A DNA stretch of 64,000 nucleotides, from positions 1 through 64,000 of the forward strand of contig CAYGTC010000017.1 in assembly GCA_964352735.1 (NCBI GenBank), in the 5' to 3' direction. This DNA comes from NORP309 sp964352735 (GTDB taxonomy: Bacteria; Pseudomonadota; Gammaproteobacteria; Xanthomonadales; Marinicellaceae). Shown in pieces: positions 56,425 to 64,000 of the stretch. A program made the position numbers and the translations under genes. The notes under the pieces are model-generated. The model made no database searches. It saw only the letters and a list, made by a program, of their open reading frames with translations, and was not told the origin of the DNA. How positions within the stretch are numbered: the first letter of the stretch is position 1; each line of letters begins with the position of its first letter.

Positions 56425-58749
56425 ATGGGATTTTGGTGGATTATTGGCAGGGCAGTTTTAGTATCAATTGTTACAATGATATGGATGACGTTATTTTTGG
56501 GTGTGCTTGATTTTACTGAAAAAGAAACTCTTCCTAAGTCTGACGATATTATAGCTTTCATTTTAGTGGGTATTGGTTTGTACATAATGGGTTTGTCGTT
56601 GTTTACATTTGAGAAAGCCTATGCCACTAAATATGAATTTGTAGATGCTAAACCATTCTTCAAATTAGAAATTTTCTTGATACTTTTGACAGGTATCGCA
56701 TTGTCCATTCTTATCAATCAAGCAGTTAATGGTCATATAAATATTGACCAATCAAACAGGCCGACACTTCTTTTATTTTCAATTGGATTTATGGTTTTAA
56801 TCCTTACGCTCAAGAAAAGAAAACCTGTCATTCATTTAAGTGAAGATGAAAAAAGAGTTTTATTTGAAGAAAAAGTAAAAAAGCTCAACCTTAAAATTGC
56901 AGAAATTAATCATCGTTACGATACAAAAACTGGCTCAATACATTTTCAAACTGAATATAAGAACAAGAGATTGTTTCTTAAAAATTCCTCTTGGAGAGGG
57001 GTGGATATAAAGATAAATGCATCATTAAAGTTCGAATTATCAAAACCCATATCCTCAATGTCCAGTAAAGAACGTGAGCCTTGTCGAATTTTAGAATTAC
57101 TGGAAGCTGACGGTTTAAATCGTTGGACATCAGATAATCTTAGAGCACCAATGGTATGGGCAAATGGAAAAGCCACGATTGGAAAATATGAAGCGTGGCG
57201 TTTAGAAAAAGTCGAGACTGGCCCAAACAGTACCCCATTCAATTCAACGCCATTAGTGAGTAGCATTACAGAAGCCATTGAATGGTTCATGAAAAACATT
57301 GCACGGTATCCAAATTTTGATTCAGCAGTTGCAAAAGTTTTAGATGTCGTTAACGAACGTTTTGAAGCAGAACCAAACAATCCTATTAATTTAGAAATTA
57401 AACGCCGAATAGAAGGCGGTAATGCTTGGCTAGATACTGACGGTTTTGACGGTTCAACATTTGTCAGTAACCAACCAGATCAAGGCGGTATATTCTTAGG
57501 AAATATGCCAGATGGACAGGAATGTTGGTTTACAGGACAAGGGGCAATCATGACCATAGCACCCCCAGGATCTGGAAAAACCCAAACACACATCATCCCT
57601 AATTTACTCAAATGGAAAGGCTCTGCCGTCGTATTGGATGTCAAAGGCGAACTCTGGGATAAAACCGCAGGCTACAGAGCCAAACATGTAGGCAAAGTCT
57701 ATCGTTTCGCACCCCTTGATCCTGATCATTCTCACCACTTTAATCCCTTGTTACTTGTTCGGAATGACGAGGATTACTTGTGGGAGGATGCCAAGTTTCT
57801 GGCAGATTTAATAGTGGTCAAGGGAGAGAGTAAAGATCCATTTTGGGAAAACAAAGCAAGGGAATTAATAACGGCAGCGATTGCAGTAGAGTGTATAGAC
57901 CTTGAACCTGAAAAACGTGACATGAGCAAAGTTGTTTCATATTGCTATGGTGTTGATTGGAATGGACTTAAAAACACAATGGTAGATGCGCCAATTAAAG
58001 CCATGCAAAATGCAGTCACATCATTGATTAATATTGAAGTAGGTTCAATCAAAACATTTGAAGGTATTCGCCAGCAAGCTCAATCCTATTTAAGCATATG
58101 GGAAGGCGCAAAAGTTGAACGATCAATGAAAGAATCCGATTGGCATCCCAATGATTTACGTGAGGGGAATATAACGCTTTATATTGCTTTGAAAGCAGGT
58201 GAGATTGCCACTTACGGTAGTTTATTGAGAGTCTTCATTGCTCAACATTTGCGTACATTAATTCAGGATTTACCGAGTGAAGATTCTCCTGACATATTAT
58301 TCATGCTCGATGAATTTCCAAGGGTGAAATATATGTCTGAGCTAGAAGAAGCATTGGAAATAGGCAGACAATATAAAATCAAACTTTTCTTGGCTGTTCA
58401 GTCTATTGGACAAGTTCAGCAACATTATAAAAATGCAGATGGCTTGATTGGTTCTTGTGCTATCCGTGCCTTCATGAACCCTTCTAACCAAGATAAAACA
58501 GCGATCAAAATTTCCGATGAACTAGGATTTATTGAAAACATTGTTGATGGCACACGCAGAAAAATTGCCGAACCCACAGATTTATCAGGCCCCGAATATG
58601 CCAATAATGTAATCGTCCTAACCAGCGGTTCTAAACCCATTAAAGCCATCAAATCATTCGCCTATCAAGATGCTCATTTATCAGAAAGAATGGACATACC
58701 ACCACCCCAAATCAAACGATCCGCAGTTGGTCGGCTGATTGAGACATGA
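56425..58749 (+). CDS. VirD4/TraG-type type IV coupling ATPase
   Basis: A 774-residue membrane ATPase. Four N-terminal hydrophobic segments lie within about 1-130, then a soluble region. The ATPase domain has Walker A APPGSGKTQT (about 377-386), VLDVKGELWDKTAGYRAKH, Walker B DILFMLDEFPRV (about 622-633) and a QSIGQVQQHY segment. These are typical of coupling proteins that deliver DNA or effectors to a type IV secretion channel. No relaxase, VirB or Tra genes were recognised beside it, so it may belong to a mobilisable element or an unusual transporter. Confidence 0.88.
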   Translation: MGFWWIIGRAVLVSIVTMIWMTLFLGVLDFTEKETLPKSDDIIAFILVGIGLYIMGLSLFTFEKAYATKYEFVDAKPFFKLEIFLILLTGIALSILINQAVNGHINIDQSNRPTLLLFSIGFMVLILTLKKRKPVIHLSEDEKRVLFEEKVKKLNLKIAEINHRYDTKTGSIHFQTEYKNKRLFLKNSSWRGVDIKINASLKFELSKPISSMSSKEREPCRILELLEADGLNRWTSDNLRAPMVWANGKATIGKYEAWRLEKVETGPNSTPFNSTPLVSSITEAIEWFMKNIARYPNFDSAVAKVLDVVNERFEAEPNNPINLEIKRRIEGGNAWLDTDGFDGSTFVSNQPDQGGIFLGNMPDGQECWFTGQGAIMTIAPPGSGKTQTHIIPNLLKWKGSAVVLDVKGELWDKTAGYRAKHVGKVYRFAPLDPDHSHHFNPLLLVRNDEDYLWEDAKFLADLIVVKGESKDPFWENKARELITAAIAVECIDLEPEKRDMSKVVSYCYGVDWNGLKNTMVDAPIKAMQNAVTSLINIEVGSIKTFEGIRQQAQSYLSIWEGAKVERSMKESDWHPNDLREGNITLYIALKAGEIATYGSLLRVFIAQHLRTLIQDLPSEDSPDILFMLDEFPRVKYMSELEEALEIGRQYKIKLFLAVQSIGQVQQHYKNADGLIGSCAIRAFMNPSNQDKTAIKISDELGFIENIVDGTRRKIAEPTDLSGPEYANNVIVLTSGSKPIKAIKSFAYQDAHLSERMDIPPPQIKRSAVGRLIET

Positions 58750-58838
58750 ACTTTTTATGTCGGTGTAAAGTCAAATATATGAAGAGTATCAGTTGAGAAA
58801 TACAAATAACTTATGATTAATCTACACGGGAGAAAAAA

Positions 58839-59564
58839 ATGACATTAAAGCAACAAAACCACTTATGGTCTTTTCTTGGCTTAGTATGTTTGTATATATC
58901 AATAGATTTTTGGTTAGCAACTCAAGGTGGGGATGTCAATTTGCCGTCACCGATCTCTATTTCAGTTGAGGATAATGCCGCAGCAGTATATGGGCTAATC
59001 ATGGTCATCCCGACATTCTTTGCTTTTTTATATATAACAGCTCACATAGCAAATATTAACAAGAAAAAAAGACTGTCTAGATTTCCAAAACCGTTCAATT
59101 TAGAAATTGATGTTAAAAATAATCTAGATAGAAAAATCATGTTTTTTTTCTTCTTTATTTATTTGATTGTACCGATGGCAAGTATCGTTCATATGGAGAA
59201 TAAGATGTTTAAGGGGACATTGTTTATCTCGCCAACAAAACTCAAAAAAATAAAAACTGATCAAATTCCTTTTGATAAGGAAATGTGTATCAGCCAACAC
59301 GGTGTTTATGGTTGTATTATTGCAAATGACTTTAATAGCCATTTATTTAATGTAAAGCCAGTACCATCATTATTGTCAAGGAAGTTCAACAATGTATTTC
59401 AGTACCACCCATTTAATGGGTGTGACAAAGCTAAAGCTAAATCGAGATGCAAAGGCATCACGTTTTTTCCTTTCTTTCAACCTTGGCTACTATTTTTACT
59501 GGGTTTAACTCTATTCATTTATTGGGGGCGTTTATTATGGTTTTTATTGAAAAAGAAAAAATGA
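58839..59564 (+). CDS. Unknown membrane protein, paralogue of 62763-63506
   Basis: A 241-residue protein with about four membrane helices (about 10-28, 48-68, 98-118, 210-232). An external cysteine-containing stretch (CISQHGVYGCIIANDF; CDKAKAKSRC) lies between helices 3 and 4. It shares order and wording with the 247-residue protein at 62.8 kb (FWLATQG, IDVKNxLDRKI, SIVHME, KGTL, SHLFNxKP, FFQPW). Family unknown. Its TGA overlaps the next ATG. Confidence 0.65.
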   Translation: MTLKQQNHLWSFLGLVCLYISIDFWLATQGGDVNLPSPISISVEDNAAAVYGLIMVIPTFFAFLYITAHIANINKKKRLSRFPKPFNLEIDVKNNLDRKIMFFFFFIYLIVPMASIVHMENKMFKGTLFISPTKLKKIKTDQIPFDKEMCISQHGVYGCIIANDFNSHLFNVKPVPSLLSRKFNNVFQYHPFNGCDKAKAKSRCKGITFFPFFQPWLLFLLGLTLFIYWGRLLWFLLKKKK

Positions 59565-60286
59565 TTATCAGGGCATTTATTTTACTTTTACTCGGGCTAC
59601 TCTTTGTTAATCCATCATACAGTCAAGTAAACAAAGCGAATGGCATTGACTGTTCATTTTTTATCAGTGGCATCAAAATGCCTGCACATTGTCAAATGAA
59701 CTTCATGCAAGCCAATGATGCAGGGCATAATATAGGTTTGACAGGTAGTATTGAATTAGAAAAAGCGTTTGCTGAATTTCCAAAACACATTTCTAGTGCA
59801 CTTAATAAACGTAGTTGTCGCGAGAGGGTTAAAGTCAAGAATGCCAATATTGGCATCAGTAACAATCAAATACATGCCAATATTAGGGTGTGGATTGAGA
59901 AAAGAGTATGTGAAAGCTTTATCAGAACACGTATTTTTGAAAAAACAGGAAATGTACATGTGGTATTTACACCAATTGTACAATCAAATGAAATTCGCTT
60001 ATCAGCAAACGTGACTGATTCTGGATTATCAGATTTTGAAGAAAAGTTGATGGGTTTGATAGGAATAAACCCCAGAGAGAAAATTAAATCTCAACTAGAT
60101 GGCCTTCTTCGGCTCAGTTTTGATGATCTGAAATTGCCTGTGGGGCTAAAAGATTCTCTTAATTTCCAATCTCTGAAATTCTCGGAATCGCCACCTGTTG
60201 CTTTACTGGAAATGTCAGCAAAATTAAACACTGAGACCATCAGTGAGTTGTTAAATCTTTGGAAGAGTAGCAAAAAAGACTCTTAA
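59561..60286 (+). CDS. Unknown secreted protein
   Basis: A 241-residue protein with a signal peptide (MIIRAFILLLLGLLFVNPSY, cleavage near SQ). The mature part is beta-rich with Cys pairs (GIDCSFFISG, PAHCQMNF, RSCRERV, KRVCESF) suggesting disulfides. ATG 59561 overlaps the preceding stop; the longer frame from 59447 would run through that gene and is not used. No family recognised. Confidence 0.6.
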   Translation: MIIRAFILLLLGLLFVNPSYSQVNKANGIDCSFFISGIKMPAHCQMNFMQANDAGHNIGLTGSIELEKAFAEFPKHISSALNKRSCRERVKVKNANIGISNNQIHANIRVWIEKRVCESFIRTRIFEKTGNVHVVFTPIVQSNEIRLSANVTDSGLSDFEEKLMGLIGINPREKIKSQLDGLLRLSFDDLKLPVGLKDSLNFQSLKFSESPPVALLEMSAKLNTETISELLNLWKSSKKDS

Positions 60287-60361
60287 ACTATAGAAGTTCA
60301 GATTTGGTCGGATTTGATCTGAACTTATACATATCCTTTCGAGTTGGGAATGAATAACAAG

Positions 60362-60685
60362 TCAATCAGCTTTTTTAGCCTGTGATTTAAAGTTACGTTC
60401 CAAATCTCTTGCTGACTCTCCAAGGTTATGAACGATATTGGCTATATATTCTTCAAAAATATAACTCAAACTTTGATTGGGATGCTCTGTTCTGCGCCAT
60501 TCAACTACATCATCCATGATACCTTCTGATGGAAAGTTGGGATCATGTGTGATAATAAAATACCAATTCCAAGTTAAATTAGCAGCTTCAATATTATGAT
60601 ATTGACCATTACTGTCTTTTATAGGAGCACGAAAACGTTCGAGCTCTTTTTCAATTTCAGCTTCTGTGTAAAATTTTTCAGTCAT
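60362..60685 (-). CDS. Unknown 107-residue protein
   Basis: A charged, soluble protein starting MTEKFYTEAEIEKELERF. ESARDLERNFKS near its end is helical. It carries no membrane segment or known motif. Downstream of the next small minus-strand gene by about 40 bases, so they may share a transcript. Confidence 0.5.
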   Translation of the reverse strand: MTEKFYTEAEIEKELERFRAPIKDSNGQYHNIEAANLTWNWYFIITHDPNFPSEGIMDDVVEWRRTEHPNQSLSYIFEEYIANIVHNLGESARDLERNFKSQAKKAD

Positions 60686-60726
60686 GATTCACCTTATCAG
60701 AAAGTAATTAATTTATAGTAAAAAAT

Positions 60727-61089
60727 TCAACGATCACGATCCTCTCCTTTACTTTTTTGCTTAATTAGCTCAGCTCTTTTTTCTTCAATTTTTTTGATTT
60801 TTTCTAGTAGTTCCTTTTGATTTACTCTTCTGGCTTCTATATCTGATGAGACACGAAGTCTTACAAGTCCCTTTCTTGGCACATGTTGCATTTTTGGTAT
60901 TAATGCTTTTTCTAACGATCTTTGACAGTCAAATTTCTTTTGGTTTAAGAGCTTTATCTGTTTATCAAAACAGAGTTCTTTTGGTTGAGATATAGTTTGA
61001 TGTTCTTGATGTAGTGTTACTTTAGGTCGCTTGTTGAATTTATCTTTAATTTGACCATTTGCCCATCGGTCATGTTCGTCATCTGGCAT
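60727..61089 (-). CDS. Unknown basic coiled-coil protein
   Basis: A 120-residue basic protein with a C-terminal coiled coil (KELLEKIKKIEEKRAEL). The frame is open upstream to 61149, but that part falls in a terminator, so ATG 61089 is preferred. Composition suggests nucleic-acid binding; nothing further can be said. Confidence 0.5.
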   Translation of the reverse strand: MPDDEHDRWANGQIKDKFNKRPKVTLHQEHQTISQPKELCFDKQIKLLNQKKFDCQRSLEKALIPKMQHVPRKGLVRLRVSSDIEARRVNQKELLEKIKKIEEKRAELIKQKSKGEDRDR

Positions 61090-61130
61090 AGTAAATTGTG
61101 GTTGTGGAATTTTTACATTATACCATGAGT

Positions 61131-61157
61131 AAAAAAGGGGTTTTACCATTAAACCCC
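61131..61157 (-). terminator. Intrinsic terminator (minus strand)
   Basis: On the minus strand GGGGTTT and AAACCCC form a stem, followed by TTTTTT (61136-61131). It ends the small gene at 61168 and argues against the longer start for the 60727 gene. Confidence 0.75.
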
Positions 61158-61167
61158 TTACGCATCA

Positions 61168-61380
61168 TTACGGTGTAAATCTTGGTTTATTTTCGATGTT
61201 CACCATTTTCATTTTGAAAACCAAAACTCTAGTGATGGTCTCAATGGCTTGTATGGCGAAATTATGATCAACAGAATGTGGTCTAGCGGTTTCAGCTTGA
61301 AGCTTTGCTTTGTAAAAAAGTGCCATTAACTCTTCTTCAGATTTATTCATTAAATCGGCAGTGGTTATATGATTAATCAT
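61168..61380 (-). CDS. Unknown 70-residue helical protein
   Basis: A small soluble protein rich in helix (EEELMALFYKAKLQAETA and NFAIQAIETITRVLVFK). ATG 61380 has a GGGG-containing ribosome site. The frame is open to 61473 but the upstream part lacks a better site. It is followed by a terminator, so it is monocistronic. No family recognised. Confidence 0.5.
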   Translation of the reverse strand: MINHITTADLMNKSEEELMALFYKAKLQAETARPHSVDHNFAIQAIETITRVLVFKMKMVNIENKPRFTP

Positions 61381-61730
61381 TGTTATTCCCCTTTCAAATT
61401 CACTAGACCAAACCGTTATTGGTTCGACCTTTGATGAACCTTGGATAGGCACGGAGGCATGCCTGATCTGCATCGTTTAGGAGCGCAACGAAGAGAAGCA
61501 GTCCATTTCAATAATGGACTTGCAGATATAAAAAGGCTGACCCGTTGCTAGGGTCATTGATAAAAAGGACGGCCAATTTCTATTTGGGTATTCGTGAACG
61601 TAATAAAAGGAATGAAGACATTCAGATAGATTTAAAATACTGATTTGATTCATAAAAATGGAAGTGATTGACTCACTACTTTTCATAGATTCATGATAGA
61701 ATCTGTCTCAATCCAGTAAATTAACTGGTA
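61381..61730. other. Intergenic stretch with short inverted repeat
   Basis: No gene is convincing here. GTCCATT and AATGGAC form a hairpin at about 61500-61520. An open frame at 61477-61686 (minus) lacks a ribosome site. Confidence 0.4.
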
Positions 61731-61918
61731 TTAGTAGCGTCGGGGCGTCGTAACCCCAGAAACTAAAACATTGACGTGCGTTTACGCAAAAACACGTCTG
61801 CTTCCTTATGTCGGGAGGCAGGCGAAATGCAATAGTGCCTCGTGCATAAATACGCTTGGGTTCGGGTTTCTGAACTACGAACCTCCCGACGCCAAATTTT
61901 TCTTAAAATTTTTGGAGG
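61731..61918 (+). ncRNA. Structured 5' leader, candidate cis-regulatory RNA
   Basis: A multi-hairpin leader for the 110-residue gene at 61926. GTCGGGAGG (61810-61818) pairs with CCTCCCGAC (61882-61890). The same CCCGACGC (61885-61892) can instead pair with GCGTCGGG (61737-61744). CCTCC (61882-61886 region) can also pair with the Shine-Dalgarno GGAGG at 61914-61918. Local stems are GACGTG/CACGTC (61773/61793), AGGCA/TGCCT (61816/61836) and GGTTCG/CGAACC (61859/61878). These mutually exclusive pairings are typical of translation-controlling RNA leaders. I do not recognise a known class, and it could instead be a replication or processing structure. Confidence 0.5.
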
Positions 61919-61925
61919 TAATTCT

Positions 61926-62258
61926 ATGAATTTGCTCAAATTCAGCAAATATATAATTTTTCTTGGCTTAGCCATTCTAGTAATAAACTTTATCGTAGTT
62001 TCAAATAATCTGCCCCATTATCCTACTGAAAGTCACTTTAAATACTATAAAAAACTGGGCAGAGAAGAAATAATTGCTCGTCATAATAGTGACGTTAATT
62101 ATGCTTACAAATGCTTTTATGGACGAATGGGGTATGAATTGACATGCCCGGGTGGTGGCAACTTACCGTACTTTACTTACTTTGCAATCCTGTTAATTAT
62201 CATAGGCATCATTTTAAGAAAGTCTATCGCCCAACCAAAGTCTAACTCGAAAGAGTAA
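61926..62258 (+). CDS. Unknown small membrane protein under leader control
   Basis: A 110-residue protein with two membrane helices (about 8-28 and 83-102) and an intervening loop with a Cys pair (YKCFYGR, LTCPGGG). ATG 61926 has a perfect GGAGG eight bases upstream; the frame is open back to 61842 but that part is the structured leader. The role is unknown. Confidence 0.65.
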   Translation: MNLLKFSKYIIFLGLAILVINFIVVSNNLPHYPTESHFKYYKKLGREEIIARHNSDVNYAYKCFYGRMGYELTCPGGGNLPYFTYFAILLIIIGIILRKSIAQPKSNSKE

Positions 62259-62445
62259 TAGGGCATTTAGTAATAATGGATCGATGCCAATATCAAGCCT
62301 CACTCTTCGAGTGAGGTTGAAGGCAACGTTCACGGTTACTTTTCATTCTCCTACCTAAAGGTTGCACATTTAAATTTTTAACGGCGTTATATCTGACTGC
62401 ATTCCCTTCAAACATTAACAAAAGTAGGGATAATATGGAAAAATG
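62259..62445. other. Intergenic stretch with GC-rich hairpin
   Basis: No gene seen. CCTCACTCTTCGAGTGAGG near 62305-62325 is a stable hairpin with a TTCG-containing loop but no T-run. Confidence 0.4.
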
Positions 62446-62494
62446 AATCAGTAGGTTTCAATCTACCTTTCATTGATTACTCAATCAATGAAAG
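62446..62494. repeat. tRNA-like 11-mer next to a 12-bp inverted repeat
   Basis: AATCAGTAGGT at 62446-62456 equals tRNA-Thr bases 53163-53173. A perfect inverted repeat follows: CTTTCATTGATT (62467-62478), ACTC, AATCAATGAAAG (62483-62494). It may mark a recombination site of the element; see findings. Confidence 0.4.
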
Positions 62495-62762
62495 GGGGGC
62501 GCCAAAAGATAGATTTTAAACTGCAAGTTTAATTAATCAAATAACTCGACTTAATCGTTGGACTGTTTTTTTGATTAAGTGATTATATTTATACACTTAA
62601 GGTAAAGCTATGCTTGATGGATTAGTGTGTAATTCTAGTAGAATATAAGTTTTTTATAAAAATATCATGCTTTTATATATATATTTCTAAAATATGCTCC
62701 TGATAACTGTTCAAATCACAAGTTTTCATTTAAATTTATAATTTTACATGAACTAAAAAACT
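62495..62762. other. AT-rich upstream region of the second membrane paralogue
   Basis: No gene seen. Promoter-like AT-rich sequence precedes ATG 62763 but no clear -35/-10 pair stands out. Confidence 0.35.
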
Positions 62763-63506
62763 ATGACTAAAAAACAACAATCACAATTTTGGTCTTTTTA
62801 TGGTTTATTTTGTTTAAATTTATCAATAGCTTTTTGGCTAGCCACTCAAGGTGAGGAATATATTTCCACTAACTCACCACTTCCAGTTAAATTTACAGCT
62901 GTAAAGTCTGAAGCAGCAATTTATGGTATACACATTTTAGGCTTCGTTTTTTTTACATTCTTATATGTTAGTAGGCACCTTTCTAACTTGAATAAAAAAA
63001 AGTGGCTGTCTAAGCTCCCTGTGCCCTTCAATTTGCAAATCGATGTTAAAAACAAATTAGATAGAAAAATTAAATTAATAGTTTCTCTTTCTTATCTTAT
63101 TATTCCAATGATCAGTATTGTTCATATGGAATCTAGAATGCTTAAAGGAACTCTCATAATCCCTGAACACCAACAAAAGCAACTTGCTCATGAAAAAATT
63201 AGCTTTGATTTAAGTATTTGTAAATCTCAGATTCAAGGGCTTGGTTGCATAATTGCCGATGATTGGAAAAGTCATCTATTTAATTTAAAACCTATTTCAA
63301 CCTCATTTATTCTTCAGAAAAGTAACCTCTTTCAATATGACTCCGATTGTATGAGTGATGAAAAAATTCGTAGATGCAAAGGAATAAGTTTTATACCGTT
63401 TTTTCAACCTTGGACTCTAGTTTTTTTTGGTATTTTTATTTTTTTCTATTGGTGCTATATATGGTGGTTGCTTTTTAAAAGAAGCAGTAGTGAAAACAAT
63501 GCTTAA
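62763..63506 (+). CDS. Unknown membrane protein, paralogue of 58839-59564
   Basis: A 247-residue protein with about four membrane helices and the same conserved blocks as the protein at 58.8 kb: SFYGLFCLN, FWLATQGE, NLQIDVKNKLDRKIK, SIVHMESRMLKGTL, SHLFNLKPIS, FIPFFQPW. The Cys-bearing external part is retained (CKSQIQGLGCIIADDW; CMSDEKIRRCKG). The copies are clearly diverged, so this is an old duplication or two related cassettes. Function unknown. Confidence 0.65.
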   Translation: MTKKQQSQFWSFYGLFCLNLSIAFWLATQGEEYISTNSPLPVKFTAVKSEAAIYGIHILGFVFFTFLYVSRHLSNLNKKKWLSKLPVPFNLQIDVKNKLDRKIKLIVSLSYLIIPMISIVHMESRMLKGTLIIPEHQQKQLAHEKISFDLSICKSQIQGLGCIIADDWKSHLFNLKPISTSFILQKSNLFQYDSDCMSDEKIRRCKGISFIPFFQPWTLVFFGIFIFFYWCYIWWLLFKRSSSENNA

Positions 63507-64000
63507 AACTTACTACTGTAAGTGTAATCATTTGGATAGTTTTAATGCTATCGCAGTGAGGAAATGAACTAATTTTAATAGTACAATTCTATGGTACTAC
63601 CAATCAGTTCAAAATAAAACTGTTTGCAAGATGTGTGTGGTAGTACCACTTCGTGCTCACCACACAATCTTGACAAGGGGGCTGATTAGCATCCCCCCGT
63701 TGTATCCCCCATGCCTTGGCGCATCCGTTATGCAATTTATCTTTGTATCTACCCGACACAAAAACAAATATACCGCCACAAAATTAAACCCCTCGCTAAC
63801 ACTCAGACTTTGAATTTTTGTACCAGTAAGGCGAGCAAATAACTCGCCAGCATAACTCAAATAAAATATTCAATCCTTGAATGCACCATAATCGTACCGC
63901 CGATTAATCACGGTAAACGTATCACCGTTTCATCCCTCACAGAGCTTGGAAATACACCTTCCCACCTGCACCGAACCCATGCGCAAACAATGATTGTTTG
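63507..64000. other. Hairpin-rich terminal region without a secure gene
   Basis: A long imperfect stem pairs GCAAGATGTGTGTGGT (about 63627) with ACCACACAATCTTG (about 63660). GGGGGC...ATCCCCC forms a second hairpin near 63677-63697. A minus-strand open frame at 63657-63860 (67 residues) starts with TTG and has no good ribosome site; it could be real but is unsupported. Nothing else was identified up to the window edge. Confidence 0.4.

Noticed and set aside
60727..61149. Longer start (ATG 61149) for the basic protein
   Set aside because: It lies in the loop of a minus-strand terminator; ATG 61089 is more likely.
61477..61686. Minus-strand 69-residue open frame
   Set aside because: No ribosome site, no coding character, and the region carries hairpins.
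62300..62330. Hairpin as an integron attC site
   Set aside because: No integron integrase, no attC consensus ends, no cassette-like gene spacing.

Overview
The window looks like a chromosome segment of a low-GC, probably marine gammaproteobacterium. Its housekeeping blocks follow the gammaproteobacterial pattern: tatABC, dciA/M23 peptidase/secA/mutT, lptM-dapF-DUF484-xerC, ispD-ispF and pilT-pilU. TonB receptors, a thiamine-uptake module and a TMADH-like enzyme suggest a free-living heterotroph. I cannot fix the genus from sequence alone.

Layout. Positions 1-2840 are accessory. They hold the tail of an Rhs-type toxin with a coupled immunity-like gene, a truncated Rhs core relic, and a secreted FG-GAP propeller protein on the opposite strand. 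Then come a LysR regulator (3.0-4.0 kb) and a ComEA-like HhH protein. Positions 4468-5874 (minus strand) hold a compact lasso-peptide locus: a 53-residue precursor, an HPr-kinase-like protein and a B2-type leader peptidase, with no cyclase and no B1/RRE protein beside them. From 6 to 15 kb the minus strand carries pepN, tatABC and a translationally coupled rdgC-HD-slt-cca chain. From 15 to 25 kb are a DUF1223 protein, a TonB receptor, a hybrid histidine kinase facing away from pilT-pilU, a voltage-gated-type cation channel and sufT.

A TPP riboswitch at 25.6 kb precedes a TonB receptor and a PnuC-family gene; together they read as a thiamine uptake operon across both membranes. From 28 to 53 kb the region is mostly core: YpfJ-like protease, PPIase lipoprotein, arsC/wrbA, hemE/Rieske/GtrA, ArsR, MerC, MscS, M23 peptidases, ispDF, a TMADH-like flavoenzyme, dciA, secA, mutT, xerC, dapF, lptM, an esterase, birA and a SPOR protein.

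Positions 53.1 kb to the end look like a mobile element adjoining tRNA-Thr(TGT). A large serine recombinase ends inside the tRNA gene in antisense. It is followed by a small partner ORF, a perfect 28-bp palindrome, a putative regulator, an ankyrin protein, a VirD4/TraG-type coupling ATPase, membrane and secreted proteins of unknown role (one duplicated), small minus-strand ORFs, and a strongly structured leader at 61.73-61.92 kb whose stems could expose or hide a Shine-Dalgarno site. No relaxase or mating-pore genes were recognised. The right boundary of the element is uncertain.
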